A DNA stretch of 41,090 nt from Candidatus Omnitrophota bacterium (GCA_026387455.1 JAPLLR010000063.1:1-41090); one strand, 5' to 3'; shown: positions 1-7,742, numbered from the stretch's first letter. A program made the numbers and translations. Notes: a model not told the origin generated them from the letters alone.

Positions 1-423
1 CAGGTTGGAGGAATGCAAAGCGTTAGCCTTTTTGACGGAGTGCATGCGTATATGTATATTCCGTCTCAGAATATGGCGATAGCTGTGCCTATGCAGCAGG
101 TGGCATCGCAGGTGCCCATGATCGAGGATTATCAGAAGGACTGTCAGTTCTTGGGCGATGAGACCATGGACGGCAAATATTGCGGTGTATATAATTGTGC
201 TAAAGGCGGGAGTCCCATAAAGTTGTGGATAGACAAATCAATGGATTTTCCGGTTAAGACAGAAACACAGGGGATGGCTGCTTATTATAAAAATGTAGTA
301 TTTGACACGCCTTTGGATGACAGCATATTTAGTCTTCCGGCAGGAGTTAAGCCACAGGATATGTCTACCATGATGCAGGGCATGCAGGGCATGACCGGTG
401 CGGGAGTTGGGCAATCACAGTAA
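1..423 (+). CDS. LolA/DUF4412-like envelope protein, 3' part only
   Basis: The frame is open from the first base of the window, so this is the C-terminal part of a longer gene; the ATG at 13 is internal-looking. The visible 140 or so residues have the look of the LolA-like/DUF4412 group of periplasmic proteins: a segment on protein stability ('YIPSQNMAIAVP'), a 'DGKYCGVYNC' strand, 'KLWIDKSMDFPVKTE', and the typical end 'DTPLDDSIFSLPAGVK'. These proteins fold as an open beta-barrel that binds lipid or lipoprotein, or have no known role. The last 15 residues are Met/Gly/Gln-rich low complexity. The stop codon overlaps the leuD start (TAATG), so the two are translationally coupled. The family call rests on pattern recognition only; the signal peptide would lie outside the window. 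Confidence 0.6.
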   Translation, partial: QVGGMQSVSLFDGVHAYMYIPSQNMAIAVPMQQVASQVPMIEDYQKDCQFLGDETMDGKYCGVYNCAKGGSPIKLWIDKSMDFPVKTETQGMAAYYKNVVFDTPLDDSIFSLPAGVKPQDMSTMMQGMQGMTGAGVGQSQ

Positions 424-920
424 TGATCATTAAAGGCAAGGTACATAAATTCAGCGACGATATCAATACCGACGATATCGTTGCTGCAAAATACCTGGTG
501 TCTACGGATGCCTTAGAGCTGGGCAAGCATTGCATGGAAAGTATCCGGCCTGATTTTGTCAGCTCAGTGAGCGCCGGAGATATCATTGTCGCCGGGAAGA
601 ACTTCGGCTGCGGCTCTTCGCGCGAGCATGCGCCCTTAGCGGTCAAGGGATGCGGCATTTCCGCGGTGCTGGCAAAGAGCTTTGCCGCGATATTCTTTAG
701 AAACGCTATCAATATAGGCTTGCCGTTTTTAGAGTCGCAAGATATCGATAAAATTCGCGAAGGGGATATTCTTGAGATAGACCTTACCGGCGGGATAATC
801 CGTAATCTTACTCAGAGCAAGACTTATAAGACTCAAGTTTTTCCCGGATTTCTGCAGGAGATCGTTGAGCAGGGCGGATTGATGGCTTGGATGCGTAAGA
901 AAGGGAGAGGTGTAAAATGA
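423..920 (+). CDS. leuD: 3-isopropylmalate dehydratase small subunit
   Basis: This is the small (swivel) subunit of isopropylmalate isomerase, which with LeuC converts 2-isopropylmalate to 3-isopropylmalate in leucine synthesis in the cytoplasm. The 165-residue length fits the short LeuD/HacB type. The diagnostic swivel-domain motif 'GKNFGCGSSREHAP' lies near residues 58-71, followed by 'AVLAKSFAAIFFRNAINIGLP'-type sequence typical of the family. The N-terminal 'DDINTDDI' is also characteristic. The ATG overlaps the upstream stop by one base, and the stop overlaps the next gene's start by four bases. No leuC is visible; it presumably lies upstream of the window. A homoaconitase small subunit is the only close alternative, and neighbouring leuB argues for leucine synthesis. 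Confidence 0.93.
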   Translation: MIIKGKVHKFSDDINTDDIVAAKYLVSTDALELGKHCMESIRPDFVSSVSAGDIIVAGKNFGCGSSREHAPLAVKGCGISAVLAKSFAAIFFRNAINIGLPFLESQDIDKIREGDILEIDLTGGIIRNLTQSKTYKTQVFPGFLQEIVEQGGLMAWMRKKGRGVK

Positions 921-1171
921 AGATCGAAAAAGATAGACGCAAAGTAAGTATTGTTTGCCAGGACGGTTCTATTATCAGTGGATATGTGCACATTTTTCAG
1001 GGCGAAAGGCTGATGGGTTTTATAAACGATACAAAAGAGACCTTTATTCCCGTAACCAATTGTACTTGCTATAATTCAAAGCAGGTGAAGCTATTTCAGG
1101 TTTTCAGCAAAAAAGCAAAAGATACTGTGTTGTTAAACAAGTCAGCAATACTCTTTATGAAGGAAGTTTGA
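917..1171 (+). CDS. Small conserved-looking protein of unknown function (DUF6812-like)
   Basis: This 84-residue protein sits between leuD and leuB, sharing the ATGA overlap with leuD and ending one base before the leuB start, so it is surely translated with them. The sequence is mostly predicted beta-strand: 'RRKVSIVCQDGSIISGYVHI', then 'ERLMGFINDTKETFIPVTN'. The pattern of a strand, a turn, a second strand and then 'lNd...FipvtN' resembles the small DUF6812-type domain. It has no signal peptide, transmembrane segment or metal motif. Three cysteines are scattered without a motif. A link to leucine synthesis is suggested only by position; the function is unknown. Confidence 0.75.
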   Translation: MKIEKDRRKVSIVCQDGSIISGYVHIFQGERLMGFINDTKETFIPVTNCTCYNSKQVKLFQVFSKKAKDTVLLNKSAILFMKEV

Positions 1172-1172
1172 T

Positions 1173-2231
1173 ATGGTTAAAAACTACAGAATTGCAGTCA
1201 TTGGTGGAGACGGTACGGGGCCGGAAGTTGTTCGAGAAGGTTTGAAGGTTTTGAACGTCGCCGCAAATAAGTTTAATTTTACTTACGAGACCAAAGAGTT
1301 TGATTTCAGCGGCAGGAGATATCTTGAGACCGGAAAGCTGGTCGATGAAAGCGATATCGCAGAACTTAAAAATTATTCCGCGATTTATCTCGGAGCTGTG
1401 GGGGATCCGAAGGTAAAACCTGGTATAATTGAGACAGGTGTTTTGCTTAAGCTGCGGTTTGCCCTCGATCAGTATATTAATTTACGCCCAGTCAAACTTT
1501 ACAACTCGGTGTATTGCCCTTTAAAAGACAAATTGCCAGAGGATATAGATTTTGTGGTGGTGCGCGAGAATTCCGAAGGGTTATATAAAGGAATGGGTGA
1601 GTTCCAGAATAAAGGTATGAAAGATGAGGTAGCCATCCAGATATCTCATAATACCCGTAAGGGCGTAGAGCGCTGCCTGCGTTATGCCTTTGAGTTTACT
1701 CGCAAGCGTAACAAAAGGAAGAAACTCACTCTTTGCGGTAAAACCAATGTTCTGACCTTTGCCTGGGATCTGTGGGAGAGGACTTTTAATGAGCTAGCTA
1801 TTGAATATCCGGACGTGACTACTGATTACGCGCACGTGGATGCTACTACTATGTGGTTTGTAAAGAATCCGGAATGGTTTGACGTGATTGTCACCGACAA
1901 CATGTTCGGTGATATTATCACTGACCTGGGCGCGATGATCCAGGGCGGAATGGGTATTGCCGCCGGTGGAAATATCAATCCGCAGGGAGTGTCCATGTTT
2001 GAGCCTATTGGCGGAAGCGCTCCCAAATATACCGGGCAAAATGTGATCAATCCGCTGGCTGCGATCTGTGCCGCGGGAATGATGTTGGATACTCTGGGTG
2101 AAGTTAAGGCTGCGAAAGCAATCGAGGATGCGGTGATAAAAATCGTAAGCACAAAATTGAAATCTCTTGGCGCGGGGAAGATGGGTTATTCTACCTCGCA
2201 GGTGGGGGATTTAGTAGCGGAGAACCTATGA
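1173..2231 (+). CDS. leuB: 3-isopropylmalate dehydrogenase
   Basis: LeuB oxidises and decarboxylates 3-isopropylmalate to 2-ketoisocaproate with NAD+. The 352 residues match the family. Visible landmarks are the N-terminal 'GGDGTGPEV', the substrate-recognition helix 'TGVLLKLRFALDQYINLRPVK', 'VRENSEGLYKG', the metal-binding 'VTDNMFGDIITDLGAMIQGG' and the cofactor loop 'EPIGGSAPKYTG'. 'LLKLR...NLRPVK' is the isopropylmalate form rather than the isocitrate form. The loop reads GGSAPK where textbook LeuB has HGSAPD, so the cofactor site deviates a little. Homoisocitrate or tartrate dehydrogenase are the alternatives, but leuD two genes upstream favours LeuB. The start follows the previous stop by one base and the end overlaps asd by four bases. 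Confidence 0.88.
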   Translation: MVKNYRIAVIGGDGTGPEVVREGLKVLNVAANKFNFTYETKEFDFSGRRYLETGKLVDESDIAELKNYSAIYLGAVGDPKVKPGIIETGVLLKLRFALDQYINLRPVKLYNSVYCPLKDKLPEDIDFVVVRENSEGLYKGMGEFQNKGMKDEVAIQISHNTRKGVERCLRYAFEFTRKRNKRKKLTLCGKTNVLTFAWDLWERTFNELAIEYPDVTTDYAHVDATTMWFVKNPEWFDVIVTDNMFGDIITDLGAMIQGGMGIAAGGNINPQGVSMFEPIGGSAPKYTGQNVINPLAAICAAGMMLDTLGEVKAAKAIEDAVIKIVSTKLKSLGAGKMGYSTSQVGDLVAENL

Positions 2232-3253
2232 AAAAGAAATCTACTTATAATGTAGCGGTTATAGGAGCGGGTGTGGTTGGCATTGAAATGCTTCGCGTTT
2301 TAAAACAGCGGAAGTTTCCCGTCGGAGAATTGCGGGTTTTTGCCCGATCAGCCCGGGATATATGTGTCGACGGCCAGATTTATTCAGTACAGCCGATCAA
2401 CCCCGAGGGGTTTGAGGGTATAGATTTCGCGTTATTTGCCGGGACAGAGGGAGAGAAGGGGGCGGCAGTGACTTACGCGGCTGAGGCGGTAAAAAGAGGC
2501 GCGGTAGTCATTGATAACGGCGCGGATTTTCGCATGGACCCTAAGGTTCCTCTGGTAGTCCCTGAGGTAAATGCTGCGGATGCCAGGAAGCATAAAGGCA
2601 TAATTGCTAATCCCAACTGCTCGACGATACAAATGGTAGTAGCACTTAATCCGATACATAAGAAAGTCGGGATAAAAAAAGTCATTGTTACCACTTTACA
2701 GGCTTCATCGGGTGCCGGAAAAGGCGCAGTGGAGCAGCTTAAGGAAGAAATTTCTTTAATTGCTAAAGGAGGATTCGGCAACGTTCATGTCAATGCCCAG
2801 AATAAGTCCATGCCCCAGCAGCTAGCCTATAATGTTTTTCCCCATATCGGAAGCTTTGTTGAGCTTGATTACACCAATGAAGAGTGGAAACTGGTCAAGG
2901 AAACCCATAAGATCATGCATGCCCCCAAGATGAAGATCTCAGCGACTACCGTCCGTGTGCCTGTAAGGACCGGACATTCAGAATCAGTCTATATTGAGAC
3001 AGTTAAGCCTATCACTGCCCAGAAAGCCCGGGATATTCTTAAAAAAGCTCCGGGGATCGTTCTAATGGATGACCCCAAGAATAATCTTTATCCCATGCCC
3101 AAGGATTCCGAGGGAAAAGACGAGACCTTTGTGGGAAGGATCCGCCAGGATGCCTTTGCCAAGAACGGCTTGTGGCTATGGGTGGTCGCGGATAATCTGC
3201 GTAAGGGTGCGGCGACAAACGCCGTGCAAATCGCGGAATGCCTGATAAAGTAA
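2228..3253 (+). CDS. asd: Aspartate-semialdehyde dehydrogenase
   Basis: Asd reduces aspartyl phosphate to aspartate semialdehyde, the branch point to lysine/diaminopimelate, threonine and methionine. The N-terminus has a Rossmann motif 'VIGAGVVGIEML' (residues 11-22). The nucleophile is Cys131 in 'ANPNCST', followed by 'TTLQASSGAGKGAVEQL', which is typical of this family. The substrate-binding 'VPVRTGHSESV' segment and the C-terminal 'GRIRQD' and 'VVADNLRKGAATNAVQIAE' are all present. The 341-residue length is normal. The start overlaps the leuB stop (ATGA) and the end overlaps truA by 16 bases, so translation is coupled on both sides. Confidence 0.93.
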   Translation: MKKKSTYNVAVIGAGVVGIEMLRVLKQRKFPVGELRVFARSARDICVDGQIYSVQPINPEGFEGIDFALFAGTEGEKGAAVTYAAEAVKRGAVVIDNGADFRMDPKVPLVVPEVNAADARKHKGIIANPNCSTIQMVVALNPIHKKVGIKKVIVTTLQASSGAGKGAVEQLKEEISLIAKGGFGNVHVNAQNKSMPQQLAYNVFPHIGSFVELDYTNEEWKLVKETHKIMHAPKMKISATTVRVPVRTGHSESVYIETVKPITAQKARDILKKAPGIVLMDDPKNNLYPMPKDSEGKDETFVGRIRQDAFAKNGLWLWVVADNLRKGAATNAVQIAECLIK

Positions 3254-4008
3254 AGCGCAATATATGTTTGACAATTGAGTACGACGGGACCAATTACTGC
3301 GGTTGGCAGGTTCAAAACCACAGTAAATCCGTATCCACGAGTAGTCCTTCGATCCAAGCGACAATAGAATCCGCCCTTCGAAAAATTCTCCAGGAAAAAA
3401 TAAAACTTATCGCTTCAGGCAGAACTGATGCCGGCGTGCATGCTCTGGGCCAGGTAGCAAATTTCCACACCCGCTCAAAGCTTCCCTTGGAAAGAATCCA
3501 GAAAGCTCTTAACAGCCTGCTTTCCAGGGATATTTCTATTATAAAAATAGAGGTTGTTGCGGATGATTTTCACAGCCGCTTTAGCGCAAAGTCCAAGCTT
3601 TACCGCTATACCATCTTGGCTCGTCCGCATCACTCCGCATTCCTAAAAAATCAGGTTTATTTCATGCCCTTTCCTATCGATGTCTTGCTGATGCAGAAAG
3701 AAGCAAGAGCTCTTTTGGGCAGGCACAACTTTAAAGCCTTCCAGGCTACTCAAAAAAAGGAGCGTAACCCTTTTAAAACCATCAAGCGCGTAAAAATAGT
3801 CAAATCCGCGGATTTACTGACTATTGACATCGAAGCAGATGGTTTTCTTTATAACATGGTGCGTAATATCGTGGGTACTCTTGTTGAAATAGGAAGGGGT
3901 AGGCGAGCTCCGGGAAGCCTTAAGAAAATCCTTCTTTCTAAAGACCGTAAACTTGCCGGACCTAACGCTCCAGCTAGAGGGCTGGCTCTACTTAAGGTCA
4001 AGTACTGA
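3238..4008 (+). CDS. truA: tRNA pseudouridine(38-40) synthase
   Basis: TruA isomerises uridines 38-40 in the anticodon arm of many tRNAs. The protein has 256 residues. It opens with 'LTIEYDGTNYCGWQVQ', carries the catalytic aspartate (Asp64) in 'SGRTDAGVHALGQVANF', and ends with 'GFLYNMVRNIVGTLVEIGRG' and the 'APARGLALLKV' tail, all hallmarks of TruA. It is slightly extended after 'WQVQ' by a Ser-rich stretch. The start lies inside the end of asd with a short purine-rich site (gcgga) ahead. It is the last gene of this operon; I find no clear hairpin terminator after it. Confidence 0.94.
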   Translation: MPDKVKRNICLTIEYDGTNYCGWQVQNHSKSVSTSSPSIQATIESALRKILQEKIKLIASGRTDAGVHALGQVANFHTRSKLPLERIQKALNSLLSRDISIIKIEVVADDFHSRFSAKSKLYRYTILARPHHSAFLKNQVYFMPFPIDVLLMQKEARALLGRHNFKAFQATQKKERNPFKTIKRVKIVKSADLLTIDIEADGFLYNMVRNIVGTLVEIGRGRRAPGSLKKILLSKDRKLAGPNAPARGLALLKVKY

Positions 4009-4016
4009 CTCTATTC

Positions 4017-4043
4017 TTGACATAAGCCAAATCACTCTATAAT
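4017..4043 (+). promoter_or_regulatory. Putative sigma70-type promoter for the coiled-coil protein gene
   Basis: A TTGACA box (4017-4022) and a TATAAT box (4038-4043) lie 15 bases apart in the short gap after truA. A second overlapping TATAAT at 4043-4048 would give 20 bases. Both hexamers are perfect but neither spacing is the ideal 17, so this is a prediction. It would drive the coiled-coil gene beginning at 4117 with a leader of roughly 60 bases. Confidence 0.5.
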
Positions 4044-4116
4044 ATAATAATCTAGAACGTTAGTAAGCATTTACTATCCTGAATATAAATAGGGCTTGTT
4101 TCATCGACAGTTCCGT

Positions 4117-4500
4117 ATGAAAGATAAATCAACGTTAATCTTGGTAATAGTTTTAGCGGTTATCGCTCTCATTTTAGTTCTTGATTTCTTGACTAGTGCG
4201 TTATTTATAAAAACGCTTACAGATTTTAGGGTGGTTGTATCAGAAGCAAACAGAGAATCGACTGAGGCAAAGCTGGAGAATGCTCAAATGAAGGAAGAGT
4301 TGATTAAAAACAGGTCTCATATTAATGATGTCGTTAGGATGAACAATGAACTTAAGTTCCAGTTTGATCATGCCGCAAATGCCTTACGGGAAAAAGATAG
4401 GGAGCTTGAAAAGAAAAAGGCAGAACTCTTACGATTACGGGTTGATTTGGTTGATGCTTTGGCCGCCTGCCCAAAGCCGGAGACAAACAAAGGTCGATGA
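4117..4500 (+). CDS. Membrane-anchored coiled-coil protein, function unknown
   Basis: I do not recognise this 127-residue protein. Residues 6-35 form one strongly hydrophobic segment ('TLILVIVLAVIALILVLDF' and following). The rest is a charged alpha-helix rich in Glu, Lys and Leu with coiled-coil spacing, for example 'EANRESTEAKLENAQMKEEL' and 'LREKDRELEKKKAELLRL'. The topology is one membrane anchor with a cytoplasmic or periplasmic rod. I chose the ATG at 4117; a TTG at 4096 would add seven residues, and neither has a good ribosome binding site. It precedes a glycosyltransferase gene but shows no overlap with it. A structural or scaffold role is only a guess. Confidence 0.7.
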   Translation: MKDKSTLILVIVLAVIALILVLDFLTSALFIKTLTDFRVVVSEANRESTEAKLENAQMKEELIKNRSHINDVVRMNNELKFQFDHAANALREKDRELEKKKAELLRLRVDLVDALAACPKPETNKGR

Positions 4501-4587
4501 TTTAACCGCAAGATTTCTTTCGTTTTTAGAGCTTATAGAGCCTCAAGAAGTCTTTAAGATAATCTAGGAGAGCATATATAGAGACAA

Positions 4588-6108
4588 ATGGCGCTTAAAC
4601 CTTTTGTAAAAAGAAAAGTTAAGTGGTGGGAGGTGGGAATATTATTTCTAATTCTGATAATTTCCTGTCTCGTGCGGCTGCCTTATGTCCATGAGCCGTT
4701 TGAGTGTGATCAGGCTAGCTATTCCTATATAGCCAATCATTGGGGAGAGGGCATGACTCCCTATCGCTATTCCTGGGACAGTAAGCCCCCGTTGATCTTT
4801 GTGGCTTACCGGATAATCTCGGCATTTCTTGGAACTACAGCTGAGGGGATTCATCTGGGATTTATATTTCTTGCGGCAATCTCGGTAATTTCTATCTATG
4901 CTTTGAGTAGAAGGTTGTTCAATCCCGGGTTTGCTCTGATAAGTGCATTTCTTTACGGGTCATTCTCAGGCGGTGCCTTGATAAGCGGGACATTCGCCGT
5001 ACCGGAGAATCTTTTGGTGATACTTGTGATTGCCGGCATGTATTACTTCTGGGACGGATGGGAGAGGCAGAAGAATAAATACTTCTTTGTCTCGGGGGCC
5101 TTTTTGGGTTTAGCTATGATGACAAAGCAGTCAGCTGTGTGGGAAACCGCTGCCCTTACTTTATTTCTTATATCAGGAGGGTTAAGGTCAACTACATTCC
5201 TTCTGATTGGCTGGCGTTTGGTTCTGTTTTGGTTAGGGGTAGCAGTAGTTATAGCCATATTTGTGTTGTTATTCTCGGTTTTAGGTGCGTTGTACGAATT
5301 TTTCAGCTCCGTGTTTCTTTATAATCTTTTCTTCGGAAGGATAGTTGGGATTAAACAGGGTTTGATTAATCTGGGGCATGCTCTGATTTGGTCTCCGCGT
5401 GAGAATTTCCTTCTATGGGTTTTTGCGGTCTCGGGTTGTATTCTCTCTCTTGCAAAACGTGAGCGTAAGTCCATGTTTATTAACCTCTGGTTTTTTGCCA
5501 CTTTACTAGGTTTGGTTTCGGCTCTGAACTTTTATCCCCATTATTTTATTCAGATAATTCCTGTTATTGTGATACTGGCGGTATATTTTCTGCAAAGCGT
5601 ATGGGAGCTTCCGGGCTTGGGCAGGAAAGTCTTGAGTATAATATTTGTCTGCGGCGCCGCAATATCATTTGGCGCTGTTCAGTGGAAATGGTGGTTTTGT
5701 AGTTCAGTGCTTGATTCTTTGGCAAGCCGCCGCGGCGAATTAGCACGGCCCGAGCTGTATCGGCAGGCGGAAGAAGTGGGTGATTTTATAAGAAATCATA
5801 GCGTAGCCGAAGATGTAGTGCAGGTGTGGGGCATGTGGCCAGAGGTGTATTATAACTCTAAGAGGAAGTCCCCTTCTAAATATTTCTATATCGCTTCTCG
5901 CAATATTATGCTGGGTAAGTTTAAGGAAGTGGTCCAGACACAGGTCTATTATGATATCATCAGAAATCCTCCTAAATTCATTATTATAGATGAGTATTTT
6001 GCGGATCTGATAAGTGAGCCAATGCAAAGGTACATAAACGGCGGCTATGCCCTCGAGAGGCAGGGCGAAAGGTATTTGATTTTAAACAGAAGGGACACTG
6101 TTTATTAA
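4588..6108 (+). CDS. PMT/ArnT-type (GT39/GT83-like) membrane glycosyltransferase
   Basis: This is a 506-residue polytopic protein of the PMT_2 type, which transfers sugars from polyprenyl-phosphate donors on the outer face of the inner membrane. After one membrane helix (about residues 13-32) comes the first periplasmic loop with the acidic motif 'FECDQASYSYIANHWGEG' and 'WDSKPPLIF', where the Asp acts in catalysis in characterised relatives. About ten more hydrophobic helices follow, then a soluble C-terminal domain from about residue 370. There is no strong ribosome binding site; a TATATA stretch ends seven bases before the ATG, so the message may be nearly leaderless. Lipid A, protein and glycan are all possible acceptors. 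Confidence 0.82.
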   Translation: MALKPFVKRKVKWWEVGILFLILIISCLVRLPYVHEPFECDQASYSYIANHWGEGMTPYRYSWDSKPPLIFVAYRIISAFLGTTAEGIHLGFIFLAAISVISIYALSRRLFNPGFALISAFLYGSFSGGALISGTFAVPENLLVILVIAGMYYFWDGWERQKNKYFFVSGAFLGLAMMTKQSAVWETAALTLFLISGGLRSTTFLLIGWRLVLFWLGVAVVIAIFVLLFSVLGALYEFFSSVFLYNLFFGRIVGIKQGLINLGHALIWSPRENFLLWVFAVSGCILSLAKRERKSMFINLWFFATLLGLVSALNFYPHYFIQIIPVIVILAVYFLQSVWELPGLGRKVLSIIFVCGAAISFGAVQWKWWFCSSVLDSLASRRGELARPELYRQAEEVGDFIRNHSVAEDVVQVWGMWPEVYYNSKRKSPSKYFYIASRNIMLGKFKEVVQTQVYYDIIRNPPKFIIIDEYFADLISEPMQRYINGGYALERQGERYLILNRRDTVY

Positions 6109-6205
6109 GATTGTGGAAAACAGGATTATGAGAGCGGCAAAGTAACCAACATTAGAAAGAATAAGGTAAAGTTTCCTTTTTTTTTAAAATTCTCTCAATA
6201 AAGAG

Positions 6206-6211
6206 TAAAAT
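6206..6211 (+). promoter_or_regulatory. Possible -10 box just upstream of the WbqC gene
   Basis: TAAAAT ends only six bases before the ATG at 6218, and there is no Shine-Dalgarno sequence between. If used, transcription would begin at or next to the start codon (leaderless). No convincing -35 box is seen; an A/T-rich tract precedes it. Weak evidence by itself. Confidence 0.3.
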
Positions 6212-6217
6212 ACTTCA

Positions 6218-6913
6218 ATGATTCTTTCTGTTCACCAGCCTCAATACATGCCTTGGTTAGGATATTTTGACAAGATCGCCAAAAGCGACGCTTTTGTCTT
6301 TATGGATCAGGGGCACTATAAGGAAAGTGAGTTTCAGAACCGCAATAAAATCCGCACGGATAGGGGTGCTCTCTGGTTGACGGTTCCGGTAATATCTAAA
6401 TGCCCGGGAAGGCAGAAGATAAGTGATGTGTTTATAGATCATGACATTGACTGGCGCAAGCAGCATTTAGAAAGCCTTAGGACTTATTACGGTCGGGCTG
6501 CGTATTTTAAGAAATATATCGGGTTCTTTGAGGATCTATACGACCGGAGATGGGAAAGGCTTGGCAAACTGAATGTGCTGATTACTAGGTTTATACTTAA
6601 GGAGCTGGGGATTGATACCCCGTTATATTTTGAGTCTGAGCTGTGTACAACCGCGACAAAGGCCGAATGTATCACTGAGTTGTGTCTGAAGATGAAAGCC
6701 GATAAATATTTATTCGGTTCAGGCGGCAGGGATTATTCGGAAGAAGAAAAGTTTAAGCAAGCGGGGATAACTTTGGTTTACCAGAAGTTTGAGCACCCGG
6801 TTTATCGCCAGCAATATATGAGGGATAAAGATCATTTTCTGGCTCATTTGTCGACTGTAGATTTATTGTTTAACGTTGGACCAGATTCCAGAAAAGTTCT
6901 GGAGCTTACTTAA
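6218..6913 (+). CDS. WbqC-family protein
   Basis: The N-terminus 'ILSVHQPQYMPWLGYFDKIA' followed by 'SDAFVFMDQGHYKESEFQNRNKI' and 'WLTVPV' identifies the WbqC-like family, found in O-antigen and other surface-glycan loci. The family is related by context to sugar N-acylation or amidation, but no reaction is firmly established. The 231-residue length is normal and the C-terminal 'FEHPVYRQQY' and 'LSTVDLLFNVGPDSR' are typical. Directly downstream, in the same frame after the stop, lies a remnant of an LmbE/PIG-L deacetylase, a frequent neighbour of this family. The start is set by the conserved N-terminus; no ribosome binding site is visible. Confidence 0.88.
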   Translation: MILSVHQPQYMPWLGYFDKIAKSDAFVFMDQGHYKESEFQNRNKIRTDRGALWLTVPVISKCPGRQKISDVFIDHDIDWRKQHLESLRTYYGRAAYFKKYIGFFEDLYDRRWERLGKLNVLITRFILKELGIDTPLYFESELCTTATKAECITELCLKMKADKYLFGSGGRDYSEEEKFKQAGITLVYQKFEHPVYRQQYMRDKDHFLAHLSTVDLLFNVGPDSRKVLELT

Positions 6914-6919
6914 GGGAGA

Positions 6920-7126
6920 ATTATAGATATATTTGCGATTGGAGCGCATCCTAATAATATCAAGTTTGACTTTAGAGAGAACGCCATTTTCGTTAAGTAC
7001 AAGTCCTCCCTGGATATAAATATTGAACTTGCGCTGGAAGAAAAAAAGATGTATATTAAAATTGATGTTTCGGGGCAGGGGAGGAAAGATTAATGATGTT
7101 TTATCAAGAAGGGCATAATGTAAGAA
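6920..7126 (+). pseudogene. Decayed remnant of an LmbE/PIG-L-type deacetylase
   Basis: This 226-base gap holds no intact gene. Just past the WbqC stop, the sequence reads 'IDIFAIGAHPNNIKF' (6923-6967), matching the start of LmbE/PIG-L zinc deacetylases, where the usual text is 'DIFAIGAHPDDIEFGCGG'. The metal-binding HPDD has become HPNN and there is no ATG, GTG or TTG start. The frame stops at 7091. A second family-like piece, 'FYQEGHNV' (about 7098-7121), appears in another frame, and 'RGRGGKI' (about 7072-7092) in a third. I infer truncation, frameshifts and drift of a gene that once de-acetylated a sugar. PIG-L genes commonly accompany wbqC. Confidence 0.6.
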
Positions 7127-7139
7127 AAAGGGGGAGTAA

Positions 7140-7631
7140 ATGGTTATTTCCGATAAGATCCGTAAAGCGATAAATAAGCAGATAAATGCCGAGATGTATT
7201 CGGCTTATTTGTATCTAGCGATGGCAGCCCATTTTGAGACCAAGAATCTTCTGGGCGCGGCTAATTGGTTTAAGATTCAGTTTAAGGAAGAAAATACTCA
7301 CGCTATGAAGTTCTATGAGTATGTTTTGGAGCGCGGCGGCAAGGTGGAGCTTGCGGATATCGAAGCGCCCAAGAGCGAGTGGAAGTCTCTGCAGGAGGCG
7401 TTTGCAGAGGTTTATGCCCATGAGCTTAAGGTTACGGGTTTGATCAATGACCTGATGAAATTGGCAAAGTCCGATAATGATTATGCTACCGAATCTTTGC
7501 TTAAATGGTTTGTTGACGAGCAAATAGAAGAAGAGGCGAACGCAAGCATAATACTTAATAAGCTTAAGATGATCAAGGATTCCGCGAATGGGATCCTAAT
7601 GTTGGACCATGAGTTGGGAGAGAGAAAGTAA
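7140..7631 (+). CDS. Non-haem ferritin
   Basis: Ferritin stores iron as a ferric mineral in a 24-subunit cytoplasmic shell. The 163-residue four-helix protein keeps the ferroxidase ligands of bacterial FtnA: Glu18 in 'NAEMYSAYLYL', Glu51 and His54 in 'EENTHAM', Glu95 in 'VYAHELKV', and Gln128 with Glu131 in 'VDEQIEEE'. There is no haem-binding methionine pattern of bacterioferritin. A strong ggggag site lies about five bases before the ATG. It is an independent unit between the LmbE remnant and the ACT gene. No iron-responsive operator is recognisable. Confidence 0.93.
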   Translation: MVISDKIRKAINKQINAEMYSAYLYLAMAAHFETKNLLGAANWFKIQFKEENTHAMKFYEYVLERGGKVELADIEAPKSEWKSLQEAFAEVYAHELKVTGLINDLMKLAKSDNDYATESLLKWFVDEQIEEEANASIILNKLKMIKDSANGILMLDHELGERK

Positions 7632-7640
7632 ACAGGATTA

Positions 7641-7716
7641 AACACCCGGCCTTAGCCCCTTCCTAAAAAGGTATAGGAAGGGCTACCCCTGTGGGGTTAT
7701 AGGAAAGGCCGGTGTT
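7641..7716 (+). promoter_or_regulatory. Three-way-junction RNA structure in the leader of the ACT gene
   Basis: The outer stem pairs AACACC/GGCCTT (7641-7646, 7648-7653, one bulged C) with AAGGCC/GGTGTT (7705-7716). Inside are two hairpins: an interrupted ten-pair stem (7654-7664 with 7675-7684) and ACCCC/GGGGT (7685-7689 with 7693-7697). The pairing is almost complete over 76 nucleotides. No U-run follows, so it is not a simple terminator for ferritin. It matches no riboswitch I know. It may be a cis-regulatory RNA, an mRNA-stability element or a small repeat. Confidence 0.55.
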
Positions 7717-7731
7717 GCACTTTCTGTGCAA
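7715..7731 (+). promoter_or_regulatory. Hairpin abutting the ACT gene ribosome binding site
   Basis: TTGCAC (7715-7720) and GTGCAA (7726-7731) form a six-pair hairpin with a five-base loop. Its 3' arm ends at the first base of the ribosome binding site AGGAGGG (7731-7737), five bases from the ATG. It competes for 7715-7716 with the outer stem of the preceding structure, so the two could be alternative folds. Confidence 0.5.
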
Positions 7732-7742
7732 GGAGGGTAAAT

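Noticed and set aside
4346-4567. A second open frame overlapping the coiled-coil gene
   Set aside because: Shifted frame inside the coiled-coil gene with no ribosome binding site or recognisable features.
6160-6190. Possible terminator after the PMT-like gene (AAGG...CCTT then T-run)
   Set aside because: Only four base pairs in the stem; too weak to call.
7641-7716. Reading the 76-nt structure as a tRNA
   Set aside because: It has only two inner hairpins, no T-loop (TTCRA) and no anticodon arm of proper size.
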